From Batillaria attramentaria (taxonomy: Eukaryota > Mollusca > Gastropoda > Batillariidae): a stretch of 64,000 bases of DNA. Positions 53,606-64,000 of this stretch are shown here, piece by piece (position 1 is the first letter of the stretch; each line of letters begins with the position of its first letter). The DNA is taken from the NCBI GenBank assembly GCA_018292915.2, contig JACVVK020000193.1, positions 526,001-590,000 of the forward strand. Direction: 5' to 3'. The position numbers and the translations under genes are program-made. The notes beneath the pieces are model-generated. The model had not been told where the DNA came from. It saw only the letters and a program-made list of their open reading frames with translations, and did not search any database.

Positions 53606-55563
53606 ATTACGGTTGAGGAGGTTCAACGCTCTAAAAAAAGGGAAAAGCACCCGGTCCGGACAAACTTATCGGTGAATTTTTTAAGCATTCGACACCCGCA
53701 GTTAGCAAGTTTCTAGTGGAATATTTTAATATTTTGTTTGACTCCGGACAGTTCCCCGATGAATGGACAGAGGCTATCATACAGCCCCTGCACAAAAAAG
53801 GAGACACCAACAAACCAGGCAATTATAGGGGCATTTCCTTGTTGAATGTAAGTGGAAAATTATACTGAACAAAAGGCTTAGCAAATGGGTGGAGGAGAAC
53901 CAGATTATTCATGACGTGCAGGCGGGTTTTAGAAGAAAAAATATAGCACAGTCGACCACATCTTCACATTATCCTCTTTAGTTCAGAAACAACTACTGAA
54001 TCACAAAAAGCTATACGTTGCTTTCATCGATTTCCGTAGAGCTTACGATTCCATTGAGAGGGGCAGACTGTGGGAAATTCTGCGTGATAGCATTGGGATT
54101 CGAGGGAAAATGTTATCAGCGCTACAAGCCATGTATAGGGTTGTAAGAGCTAGGGTAAGGGTGGGTGGGGACTTCACTGATTCTTTCCAGTGCCACCGTG
54201 GGTTAAAGCAGGGAGAAAACTGCAGTTCTGTAATCTTCTCCCTGTTTATCAACGAATTAGCGACTGATATAATTGCACGTGGAAAGCACGGAATACAGCT
54301 TAGTCCTGATGTCTTAGTCATCATGATATTGTTGTTTGCAGATGATGTAGCGCTGACCGCAGACACCCCCGTGGGCCTCCAAACACAGCTTGATATTTTG
54401 TACCATACTGCCCAGCGCTTAGATCTACAAGTAAATCTAGAAAAGTCCGATATTGTAGTGTTCCGGAATGGAGGCTACCTTGCACGAAACGAAAACTGGA
54501 AGTTTGGTAGGGACGCCATGAAAGTTGTAAGCATGTACAAGTATTTAGGAATTTTTCTCTCAACACGTCTATCCCTCTCACACGCACTTGATGATATGGC
54601 AAACCGGGCAAAAAAAAAGGTGTGATCGGTATATTGAGGGTACTGTGGGCAGTTGGGGAGCGTTCCCCCACTATTTTTTTTTTAGGTTGTTCGATGGACA
54701 AATTGTGCCAATGTTCAACACGTATGGTGCCGAGGTTTGGGGCCCCTCAGCCGACCTCCAGCCGGTAGAGGCTGTGCAAATGTTTGCAATTAAGCGATTC
54801 CTGAATGTCAGTATTAAGACACCAAATGTTCTAATTTACGGTGAAACAGGAAGGTACCCGCTCAGTATAGTTATATATGTACGGTGTGTCCGCTACTGGT
54901 TACAGATATTACGGATGCCCCCTGAGCGTATTCCACACAAAGCATACAACATGCTGTTGAACCTACATGCGAACGACAAGCGCACTTGGGCGTCCTATAT
55001 ATGCTATTTGTTATACAGATATGGATTTGGTTATGTGTGGGAGAGCCAGGGCGTAGGCCTCTGTCAAGCAATTTTTAAGTGTGTTCAGACAGAGGCTTGT
55101 AGACTGCTGGAAGTAAAATTGGCATGACAGTATCTCAGCAAAGGCACATAAGCGGCCTTCAGAAGACCGTTTTCGATTTTATAGTTCGTTCAAGTCGTCA
55201 TTACAGCTGATCTCATATCTTGTTGATCTTAAACATGTTCAAGTCAGAAACGCATTGATACGCCTTCGTCTAGGAGTCTCTTGTCTGAAAACGCACCGTC
55301 TTCGCTTTCAGAGTGGGACAACCATTCATGACAGAAGTATACTCTCTTGCCCCTTTTGTCCAGGAGCCGAGGAAACCGAATTACACTTTATGTTAGTCTG
55401 TCCGAAGTATTCTGAGCTGAGGGAAACGTTCATTGCAAATAAGTATGTCAGATCCCCGAACTCTTTCCGTTTGGCTCTGCTACTCTCTAACGCCAACAGT
55501 AATGTAATCATTAACACGGCTAAGTTTGTGTATGAAGCCTTTAAGATGAGAAACGCTGATTGA
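53606..55563 (+). pseudogene. LINE-C reverse transcriptase and C-terminal domain (frameshifted)
   Basis: RT blocks: A-P-G-P-D-K-L-I-G-E-F-F, I-I-Q-P-L-H-K-K-G-D, N-Y-R-G-I-S-L-L-N, V-A-F-I-D-F-R-R-A-Y-D-S (motif A), C-H-R-G-L-K-Q-G-E-N-C-S (motif B), L-L-F-A-D-D-V-A-L (motif C), Y-K-Y-L-G-I-F-L-S. The last piece (55255-55563) has L-R-L-G-V-S-C-L-K-T-H and a C-P-F-C...H-F-M-L-V-C zinc-type motif. At least five frame changes or stops are present. Confidence 0.8.
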
Positions 55564-55707
55564 TAAAAATTGACTACATTCATGCAGCTTGTTTTGCAGG
55601 TTATTAGAGAACTGTTGAGAGCCGAGAACTGCTAACTATGTCATATGTATTTATTGATGTTTGCGCCAACGCACATGTAACCCTTGATATGGGCCTAATC
55701 AATAAAA

Positions 55708-55736
55708 GTCGAGTCGAGTCGAGTCGAGTCGAGTCG

Positions 55737-55770
<34 letters not shown>
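55708..55770 (+). repeat. (GAGTC)n LINE tail and CT microsatellite
   Basis: About six GAGTC units follow AATAAAAGTC at the 3' end of LINE-C, then a (CT)n tract to 55769. Confidence 0.85.
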
Positions 55771-55771
<1 letters not shown>

Positions 55772-57293
55772 AAAGGAAAACGTATCACCTTAAAACCAAG
55801 AATCATAAGAATCTTTGAAATAAAAGTTTTGGGGAATCCTAATGGCGTGAAACATAATTTAAAATTTTACATCAGACAATTTCATTGCACGTGGACTATT
55901 TTCTGTGCAAATTTGGTGAAAACGCCATTGTGTTTCATGACCAACCGCACCAGAAGCACCAACCGCATAAAACGTAAGCTACGATTTACAGCACGTTTGG
56001 AAGCCGTAAAGTTATTGAAAGAAAAAAAAAAAAAGCTTTCCAACACCTCCTAGCTTGTCCCCGGTCATGAAGACGGCCATGCATGCTGTGGTTAGACCTA
56101 CCTTAGAAACCAAAGACACTTTTCATATGGATCAGCGCCTATGGATGTTTGATGAAAACTCGTCAATTAAAGGGTACCTCTATTCGACGATCTACGCAGG
56201 TGATGACTAATTTTGCTAATAGTGCCCAGAACGATATCCCGACAAACTGTTTATTTTACGAGTGCTGCTCAGTTGTGCACACACTTCACGGACACAGCCA
56301 GCGCAGCTTTCTCCAAGCTGAGGCAGACTGGAAGAAATTAGTAGTGACCATTTCCTGCTCCCGCATGCATGATCCCGTTTGTGTTTAAACAGCCGAGCAT
56401 CGATTTTTTAAACAGCGAGGTTTTGCAAAAGTTTCTTCCGTCATTTTGCTCGGTTGTCTCCCCCCCCCTTCCCCCTGCTTGCATCCTGGCTGCGCATATG
56501 GAAGAAAATGTATTATCCATCAACATTTCTGTGTTTCGGGCCTTCTTTTCCTTTATAATGTTTTTATGCGTGCGTCCCTTGTGCTGACAATACATTCTTT
56601 CATCCCCCCCTCCCCCCGAAACCCTGTCATGGATGTGTGACGGTCGAATAAACTTTATGTGTACTCATAATCACAAACACAAAACCCTTAGCAAGAGGAA
56701 TCCTTTACAAAGTAAGAAAACTGACCGTGTGTGGAAGGAGCGTTAGCCAAGTGGGAAAGGGAGGGAGGCGATGTTCTGGTGCGAGCGATCGTCACGGCCG
56801 GTACAACACCACGACGGCCGAACACTGTAAACAAAATCCCATTCGCTCGCCCCCCCCCCCCCCACCCCCCGTTTCCCGTCTCTTCGAGTCTGTCTACAGA
56901 CTGGACTGCACAGTGCTTTCGGTAATTAAGCCTATTTAGCCTTTACGAACGTTGTCTATCTTTGGCTCGACAACCCGGTTATTTTGCTTGAGATTATTCC
57001 ACCTCAAACGGAAGCAGAATCTTTTTTGACTCAAATTTTCACCGTCAAATGCGCCGAAAACACATTCTTTGTAAAGTTGTCTATCATGTTTTGGTCACCG
57101 GGAAATGTTTACACTGCACTCAACTGTGCGAAATCCGGACGTTCCAGAAAACTACGCTGGCTGCTAAGAAGCCTACATCTCAGGAATTGACCTATCATCA
57201 ACACACACAAAAAGTAAAGGATATTCGTCCATTTTCTACTAGATAGTCTGAGATAATCAGTCAGTTAGGAAAAAAACCATGACACCACATTAA

Positions 57294-57362
<69 letters not shown>

Positions 57363-57619
57363 ATGCAGATGCAGAATTGACATGTAAGTATGTTTATTGA
57401 TATTTCTTACAAACTGTCTATGCTTTGTTAATGTTTTTTTTTTTTGTGTGCAGTTCTGCGGGTGTCAGTTCTCAATGCGCCTGCAAATACTACATGTCTG
57501 CTGTTTAAGTGGACCTCACTTTAACAAATATGCCTTGCGTCTACGTTTTTCAGTAGTTTTAACATGCAGATATAAAATGTCAGTCAGTCTAACAATCAAG
57601 AGGCCTTAAATAGCGGTCT

Positions 57620-57656
<37 letters not shown>

Positions 57657-58271
57657 CAGTGACTCAATCAATCACCACTCAATCAATCAATCACTTAAGC
57701 CATCATAAATATGCAAACCCTGGGATTTTCTGGATATTTGGTAGGCTTTCAGTTTACTTTTCACTAGTTCCTTTCTTTTATAAATAAATCAAAAAAATGA
57801 ATAAGTAAATAAATAATGTGATACATGTGTGTAGAAAAATGTCAAAGACCAGGCAATTGCTTAGTCAGTGAAAACTGTGGAAAAACATGTTGGCGGCACC
57901 TACGCAAACAAAATACTCAGACGTGTCACCACAATCATCTGACTGTACATGTTGAAATTGCACACGATTTCCACGCAAACACAAAAATCTCTCGGTAAAA
58001 TCCTGAGATTAGTACTTCAAACCTAGGCGTTCCAAGATTTATGTACGGTATGGTTGTATTATGTGGCTTCTTTGCTGCTGTTATTGTTGTTCGTGTATAG
58101 AGTATTCGAGTACATGTTTAAAGACGGCTTTTTACTCTCTTGCTTGCTTTAATAAAATCATTTGAGCTATAGGTTTGCTTAGATTAACATCACTTAAATT
58201 TATTTGATAGAAATGTTCGACGATCACGATGACCATACATGTTTGATAATTACTGTTCATACGTTTTACAG
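55771..58271 (+). other. Host intron; no gene recognised
   Basis: (GT)n at 57295-57359; (AATC)n at 57618-57656 with further units to 57695; C-runs at 56460-56475 and 56849-56871. A possible acceptor at 57453 opens a short in-phase frame ending in a stop, but nothing supports it as a used exon. Confidence 0.45.
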
Positions 58272-58343
58272 CACTACAGAGACTTTTACTTGTGTTTGGC
58301 ATCTTAAATCTAATCAAGAAAATCCGAGGCGACTGGCCGGAAG
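58272..58343 (+). CDS. Host gene exon 4: cytoplasmic segment
   Basis: Acceptor ATACGTTTTACAG| and donor |GTAAGT enclose 72 nt, phase 1-1. Translation following exon 3: T-L-Q-R-L-L-L-V-F-G-I-L-N-L-I-K-K-I-R-G and D-W-P-E. It continues the basic cytoplasmic side after K-L-W-P-F. Open, consensus splice sites and correct phase support it. No further exon could be identified before the window ends. Confidence 0.6.
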
Positions 58344-58471
58344 GTAAGTAGAAAATCATTACGTTTGAATTTGCAATCGCAAAGGGAGACAAGGGCGTGG
58401 TTGGGGAGGGATAATGCTCTCAGGAAGGGTGAAACCCTTTACAAAGCAGAGCATATCCAGGTTTATCTCGG

Positions 58472-58512
<41 letters not shown>

Positions 58513-60214
58513 GTGTGTGTGTGTCGTGCGCGCGCGCAAACACGGATTTGGCCATGACACATCAAATATACTGAGACAGATTTTGATTCGATCTAGAGAT
58601 TCAGCAGCGACAATTGCGTAAAAGTGATCATGTCAAATGTATTAGGCGTCATCCCCAATGACGAGCAAAGACGGCACAGCTTTCAAAGAAAACAACGGCC
58701 TTAGGTCTCTTTTCTAAATAAGGAGGAATGGCCCCATCCCATAAAGTTGGTTCTCCAAATTTCATGCTTTTTAGAGAAACAACTTTTAGGCAAGGAAACA
58801 TGCTGAACAAGGTAAAACAAATTTGATCCTAACGATTTATTACAGATTTCAGTAGAACACAGGCTTCTAATGCTCTGGTGGTCTCCGTTTATTTTTTCTC
58901 CGTCCGCGTCACCGTTAAAAACGACCGTTTATCTTGACATTTTCACTATATGAGCTCTATAAATGGGCTTTTGATGGTGTGCACAAAGTATGCGTGTTTG
59001 CGGGTACAGAAATGCGCAGAACTCCGCTCTAAATACGGCTACTGTTAAACAAGACATGCATTGTTGACATACTGAAATTTTACCCCAGTCAGAATGATGC
59101 TTCCTGGATAATTACGGCCATTAGTTTGGCCGTCGATTCAAAGGACCCTGTAAATCGGCTGTATTTGATGCTTGTGCATTTATCAGGTCACTGCAGGTGA
59201 CATGTATCGCGGAAAACATTTACGAACATTTTAACAGTTCAGTCAGTGTTACGTGTGGAGAAATGTTGAAGAGCCCGTCGTCTTATCGAGGTGAAACGAT
59301 GACACACAGGCGAACAACTCCAAACGTAGCGAGTTCTTATGGACTGCACTGCTGGTTAGTCTTTCACTCACAGAAGACACATGAGGGCGTAGAAAAGTTA
59401 TAACCGTGTGGAGTTTATTACAGCACTTCACTAGTGTTATACAGCACTTTCAAGCTTCGCAAATACAAGCTTCTCTCGTGCACACACACACACACAAACA
59501 TCCCGGGGCCTTATATATACAGACACAGCATTCCAGCACATTCCGAACAATTACTATAGAAGAACCAATCAAAAATCAGAACGTGAATCACCTTATTACT
59601 ATTTTAAAACTAAAGAAGAATCCAGAATAATCAAGTACCTGCCCGCCAAACCTGGGCGCGTTATATAACACCTTCTAATCGTAAACAAGTCAGAACAAAG
59701 CGATTTGTACGAAATTTCAGAGCGACTCAGCTCTAGGCCCTAAGTGAATACTGCCGCCCGAGGCGAAATAGCTAATCAAAACAAGGTCACCACTTCTCGA
59801 ATACTCGTGATAACAGTTATAAACTTCTGGATCAAGGGAAACAGATTTCCATTACTAAAACAGAATATAAACTAAACGTAGCAACTATTCCGTCTCACTA
59901 AAACTACAAAAAAAAAACAACAAACAAACAACAACAACCCACAAACATTACAGCTGTTATCCTACAGCATACAAACAAAATATAAACAAAATATATAAAC
60001 AAAAGGCACAGCCACGCTTGTAACAGTCAGAAAACGCTTCTTTGGTGTTGTGAAGTTCCCTTGTCACCGCATGTGTTGGTAAGTATGAAATATGATATCC
60101 AAGTGAGCACTTTCTGGGGGATGGATATTTTGGGGAGGGGGGTGGGGTGTACTTCAAGTTCAAGTCTGTAAGACCTACCAAAGATACGCTATGGCGGGTC
60201 TACAATCGTAGGAG
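58344..60214 (+). other. No gene recognised
   Basis: (CA)n at 58472-58508 with adjoining GT and GC alternations. 58720-58795 is a fragment of the mosaic repeat with AAGGAGGAATGGCCCCATCC and a TAGAGAAACAACTTT end. A/C-rich stretch at 59905-59945. No exon could be confirmed. Confidence 0.45.
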
Positions 60215-61430
60215 AGAGAGAAAGAGAGAGATGACGTCAGTTCTGTGAACTAAACGTTTTACGTCAGCCTCAGGCAGGGCGTCTGAGAGAGAGAGAGAGA
60301 GGGGGTGGGGGGCGGGGCGGGAGGAGATGACGCCAATTTCGTCGAAGCAGTGATGATATTTTCAGCCTAAACATTTGAAGTCAGCCTAACTCAGGTCGTC
60401 TGACAGAGGAGGCTTGTTCATGTCTTGTGATTTCCTTGTTGGTGTTGTGACTTCCCCGACTGAATCAATTTTTACATAAAATCTGCAAGATCTAAAGGGC
60501 TGGTAAAAGGTCGGAGGCAGTGATATATACAGATTTTGTCTGTGAACTAAACGTTTGACGTCAGTCTCACGCAGGACGTATGACAGAATGCTTGCTTGTG
60601 ATTTTCCTGTTGGTGCTGTGAGTTCCCTGACGGAAATGATTTTCACATAAAATCTGGAAGATCTAGAGGGCTGGTAAAATGTTCACTTGAATACCTTTGA
60701 TTGTACTTACGTAATCGCAAGACTGGAACTCTTCGGATTGGTGATTCTCGCAGAAACTTGACAAAATCAAATGTGTTCATCTAAAAGCTGTGTTATTCTT
60801 AATGTTAAGGCTTTAACGGTGCAGTAGCTCCTGTCAAATGTGCAGTTGTAACACCTGACAAAAATGCCGGGATGATGAGTAATTTGAAGGAGTCCTTTCA
60901 TAGATATTCGGCCTTATATGCAAACCACCCCTACCTCAGGATTTTTTTTTAACACAAAATCTGTCAGAGCTACAGTGCTGTGCTACGAACCCTTTCAGTA
61001 AAATAGGGTGAACTTCTAAAGTCTAGAAAATGAAAGCATTTGAACAACTCTTTCGCCAAAATACGTAACATGACCCAGTTCTTTAAATGGACGAGAACTC
61101 TTCTAAACATGCGGCAAGAGCAAAATCGTACCAAGTCGTCCAGGAGAATGTGATTTTCCATCTCGTCTCAAAGTAAAAAGCCCTTCAATGAGGTGTTTTA
61201 GGATGTAGTTACAATTACACACACACACACACACACGCGCGCGCGCCTCACAACTGCCGCCAAAAAGAACGCATCAGCATAGTTGCACGTAAGGTGTCTA
61301 TGACTCAGATTTCGTTACGTCACGGTGTGCGTGAAAGTATGTATTGTCTGGAGAAACGTCACAGTCTTGTTTTTTATCACTGAAACTTGCTGCTGCGCGC
61401 AGCGAAATCTGCCCCATCCTATTATCCTGG
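60215..61430 (+). repeat. TGACGTCA-rich mosaic repeat, copy 5 (diverged)
   Basis: Same module order as copy 1 without SINE-1: GATGACGTCAGTTC, GTCGTCTGACAGA, AAATCTGGAAGATCTAGAGGG, AAGTCCTTTCATAG-like, CTACGAACC, (CA)n(CG)n at 61215-61248, CGTTACGTCAC, CTTGCTGCTGCGCG, TCTGCCCCATCC. It runs directly into the truncated HINE-like H5. Confidence 0.7.
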
Positions 61431-62039
61431 GGTGACCTTGGATGAAGGTTACAGTCATTAAAGCTGTTTGGATTTTAAAACTGCCATTTTCTCAGAATTT
61501 AGAGGTAACAGAGGCATCAAACTGTGCATGATGGTAGACATTGACAACACCTGTACTGGCTCTCCTGTATTCAGTTTCCTAGAATCAAGGTCAAGGCTAT
61601 TCAAGATGTTTTGCAGAAACTTTAACGTTGGCATTTTCTCGGAAATAACAAACAGCAGAGCCACCAAACAAGGCACAATGATAGACAGCAATGAGACTTA
61701 TGCAGAGATACCATTTCGAATGATCTTGACTTAAGGCCAAGGTCATTACAGCTGTCTGCTGAGATATGTTACATTACCATTTTTGCAAAAACTACAAAAA
61801 CTAGAGCTATCAAACTTGACATTGAGAAGCTCTTCGCTTATAGATCTCATTTTAATGACCTTGACCCAAGGTCATACAAGCTGTCCTGGGACAACTTGCC
61901 ATTTGCCGTTTTCCTAGGAACTATGAACACCAGAGACACCTCACTTGAGGATAGGTAATGGTCGGAGCTTAACAAACGTACTCTTTTGAATGGCCATGAC
62001 CCATCTCACAAGTGAGCCAAGGAGGCTTTGCTCCTCTAG
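61431..62039 (+). mobile_element. H5: 5'-truncated pearl/HINE-like element, CTCAC subfamily
   Basis: Begins inside a core repeat (GGTGACCTTGG) and keeps the 3' end: CACAAGTGAGCC, hairpin AGGAG...CTCCT, CTAG (62036-62039). It carries several core repeats with nuclear-receptor half-sites. The 3' end variant matches H2. Confidence 0.75.
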
Positions 62040-62059
62040 TTATTGTTATTGTTACTAGT

Positions 62060-62680
62060 ATTTTGTTTCTTCTGTTCAAGTCTGTAAGACATATCAAAGA
62101 CACTAGATCCGCTACGCTATAGCGGATCTATAATCTCAGGAGAGAGAGGGATGACGTCAATTCCGTGAACTAAACATTTGACTTCAGCCTCACGCAGGTC
62201 GTCTGATGATGCTTGTTCAAGTCCTGTGATTTTCCTGTTGGCGTTGTGACTTCTCCGATTGAATTAATTTTTACATACAGTCTGGAATGTGTAGTGGGTT
62301 GGTGAAATGTCGGAGGCAGTGACGATATTTGCAGGGGATTTTGTCTGTGAAGTAAACATTTGACGTCTGCAGCCTCACACTGTTCGTCTGACAGGTGATG
62401 CTTGTTCATATCTTGTGATTTCCCTGTTGCTTTTGTGACTTCCCCGACTATCTAGATTGCTGATGAAACGTGGACTTGAATACCTTGGATTGTACTTACG
62501 AAATTGCAAAATTGGAAATCTTCTGAAACGTGCTTGAAAAAATAACCTCAAAAATATCTAAAAGCTCTCTTATTCTTAATTTTAAAGCTATAATAGTTCA
62601 AAAGTTCCTGCCATATGTGCAGCTGTTACACGTGACAAAAATGCCGGGAAGAGAAGTAATTATAAAGAATATTTGTCGAT
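62060..62680 (+). repeat. TGACGTCA-rich mosaic repeat, copy 6
   Basis: GATGACGTCAATTCCGTGAAC, GTCGTCTGATGATGCTTG, a GGTGAAATGTCGGAGGCAGTG module, CTTGGATTGTACTTACG and TAAAGCTATAATAGTTC modules. It is interrupted at 62683 by H4. Confidence 0.7.
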
Positions 62681-62682
62681 TT

Positions 62683-62735
62683 TTGGCTCCCTTGTGTAAC
62701 AATGGGAGTCTATGTATTAGCCCTCCGTCGTCTGT

Positions 62736-62779
<44 letters not shown>

Positions 62780-63784
62780 AGAAAACTTTAACGTTGTCAG
62801 TTTCTCAGAATCTACAAACAGCAGAGGCACCAAACTTGGCATGCTGATAGACAACCACAAGACCTTTCAAAACATATCATTTTGAATGACCTTGACTCAA
62901 GGTCAAGGTCACTAAAGCTCTCTGTTTGAAAATTTTACATTGGCATTTTCTCTTCATCTACAAACACCAGAGGTTTTAAACTTTGCATGATGATAGACAT
63001 TGATAAGAACTTTACAGATATACATGTAGTCAATGGCCTTGTGTCAAGGTCAAGGCCGTACAAGCTATTTTTGTGAAACCTTAATATTGGCATTTTCTAA
63101 GAAACAACAAACAGCAGAGGTGCCAAACCTGGTGTGCTGATAGACAGTGATAAGACCTATGCACACATATCATCTTAAATGACCTTGACTCAAGGTCAAG
63201 GTCATTAAAACAGTCTGTTGGGAAATTTTACAATTGCAATTTCTCAGAATCTAGAAGGATCAGAAGCCTCAAACTATGTTTGATGATTGACATTGGCAGC
63301 ACCTTTACAGATATACCTGTATTCAGTGACTTTTAGTCAAGGTCAAGGCCATGCAAGCGTTTTTTTTGGAAACTTTAACCTTGGCATTTTGTCCAAAACA
63401 ACAAACAGTAGAGGCACCAAACAAGACATGATGATAGACAGCAATGAGACCGACCTTTCTGAATGACCTTGACTGAAGGTCAAGGTCATTAAGGCTGTCT
63501 GTTGTGAATTTTAACGTTACTGTTTTCGGAGGAACTACAAATACTTGAGGCATTGAACTTGGCATGATGATAGACATTGATGAGATCTCATTTGAATTAC
63601 GTCGACCAAAGGCAAGGCCATACAAACTGTTTCGGTGAAAATTGTAATATTGCCAGAGACTCAGAGCGCCAGAGACACTTTACTTGGCATGATAATGGAT
63701 AGTGATAAGAGCTTTACAAACATACTCATGTGAATGATCTTGACCTGTGTCACAAGGGAGCCATGGAGGCTACTGCCTCTCTAG
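62683..63784 (+). mobile_element. H4: pearl/HINE-like element, CTCCC subfamily
   Basis: 5' TTGGCTCCCTTGTG with its GGGAG hairpin partner, (TG)n at 62740-62777, about six core repeats, 3' CACAAGGGAGCC, hairpin GAGGC-TACT-GCCTC and CTAG (63781-63784). It is inserted after a T run. Confidence 0.8.
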
Positions 63785-64000
63785 TTCTTTCTGCAATAAG
63801 CACCTTTTTATTTTTTTATTAATTTATTTTTTATTATTATTTATTTATTTTTTATTTTTTTATTTTTATTATTTTTATTTTTTTTTTTTTGGGGGGGGGA
63901 CTGCCCCGGTTCTTCTAATATTGCTGTTTTGGTTGCACGTCAAAATAACATTATTTTCAAAGCTTTGAGTGCTGTTAAATACTCTGAACTAATTAGTTTT
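63785..64000. other. AT-rich low complexity, no gene
   Basis: T/A-rich tract 63805-63890 followed by poly-G (63891-63899), then unremarkable sequence to the window end. Confidence 0.5.

Larger units (their letters stand above)
52900..55740 (+). mobile_element. LINE-C: non-LTR retrotransposon, 5'-truncated, (GAGTC)n tail
   Basis: Starts within the pre-RT linker (N-T-G-L-A-L-F-N-E-G), runs through RT and the C-terminal zinc motif, and ends in a (GAGTC)n tail (55708-55740). Missing endonuclease and several frameshifts show it is dead. It is plus-strand, in the intron after host exon 3. Clade uncertain (Jockey/I/CR1 group). Confidence 0.75.

Noticed and set aside
57453..57510. In-phase last exon of the host gene after TTTTGTGTGCAG
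   Set aside because: It would end in a stop after about 20 residues, but the exon at 58272 has better splice sites and a more plausible cytoplasmic sequence.
58472..58545. Z-DNA-type alternating CA/GT/GC tract as a regulatory site
   Set aside because: It is an ordinary microsatellite in a genome full of them; nothing ties it to regulation.

Overview
The window looks like a stretch of a repeat-rich animal genome, most likely a marine gastropod mollusc. The evidence is GT-AG split exons, tRNA-derived SINEs, several kinds of non-LTR retrotransposon, Penelope-like retroelements, pearl/HINE-type elements of the sort known from mollusc genomes, and many CA, CT and poly-C tracts. Species cannot be fixed from the sequence. 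There is no bacterial operon structure and I see no rRNA or functional tRNA gene. Most open frames are chance products of simple repeats.

Layout. 1-4348 is one giant inverted repeat (arms about 1.8 kb, spacer about 0.65 kb). 5.8-9.1 kb is a Penelope-like element (PLE-1) whose GIY-YIG endonuclease is split by a DNA transposon with TIRs, which itself carries a Helitron-like element (H1). 10.99-12.42 kb is a second such element (H2). 12.9-18.7 kb is a three-level nest: an L1/Tx1-like LINE (minus strand) split by a CR1/L2-like LINE (plus strand), split in turn by a pogo/Tigger-like element at a TA. 21.4-29.4 kb is bounded by two direct copies of a terminal repeat and holds a nearly intact Penelope-like element (PLE-2, minus strand) plus a decayed gene with PIN/FEN-like acidic motifs on the same strand. 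33.8-36.4, 38.6-39.3, 47.9-51.0 and 60.2-62.7 kb carry a mosaic repeat family rich in the palindrome TGACGTCA. 37.2-42.1 kb is another CR1/Jockey-like LINE split by two insertions. 52.9-55.7 kb is a third LINE with a 0.2 kb MITE inside it.

Threaded through this is what I read as one real host gene on the plus strand. It has a signal-peptide exon ending at 32788, a 396-nt cysteine-rich ectodomain exon (43176-43571), a 24-nt juxtamembrane microexon (51279-51302), a transmembrane exon (52717-52821) and a cytoplasmic exon (58272-58343). Every junction is phase 1, so the pieces join in frame as a type I membrane protein. The 3' end is not in view. An unjoined candidate exon near 44.6 kb would supply a second transmembrane segment with a very short tail.

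The Helitron-like family (five copies) is the most informative mobile element. Each complete copy has a 5' hairpin, a 3' inverted repeat and a terminal hairpin ending CTAG. The paired bases change together between subfamilies. One copy sits between two Ts in a reverse-transcriptase reading frame, which is restored exactly if the element is removed. Its ~150-bp internal repeats carry dense AGGTCA nuclear-receptor half-sites. A second family carries dense TGACGTCA (CRE) palindromes, so this locus is unusually rich in transposon-borne regulatory motifs.
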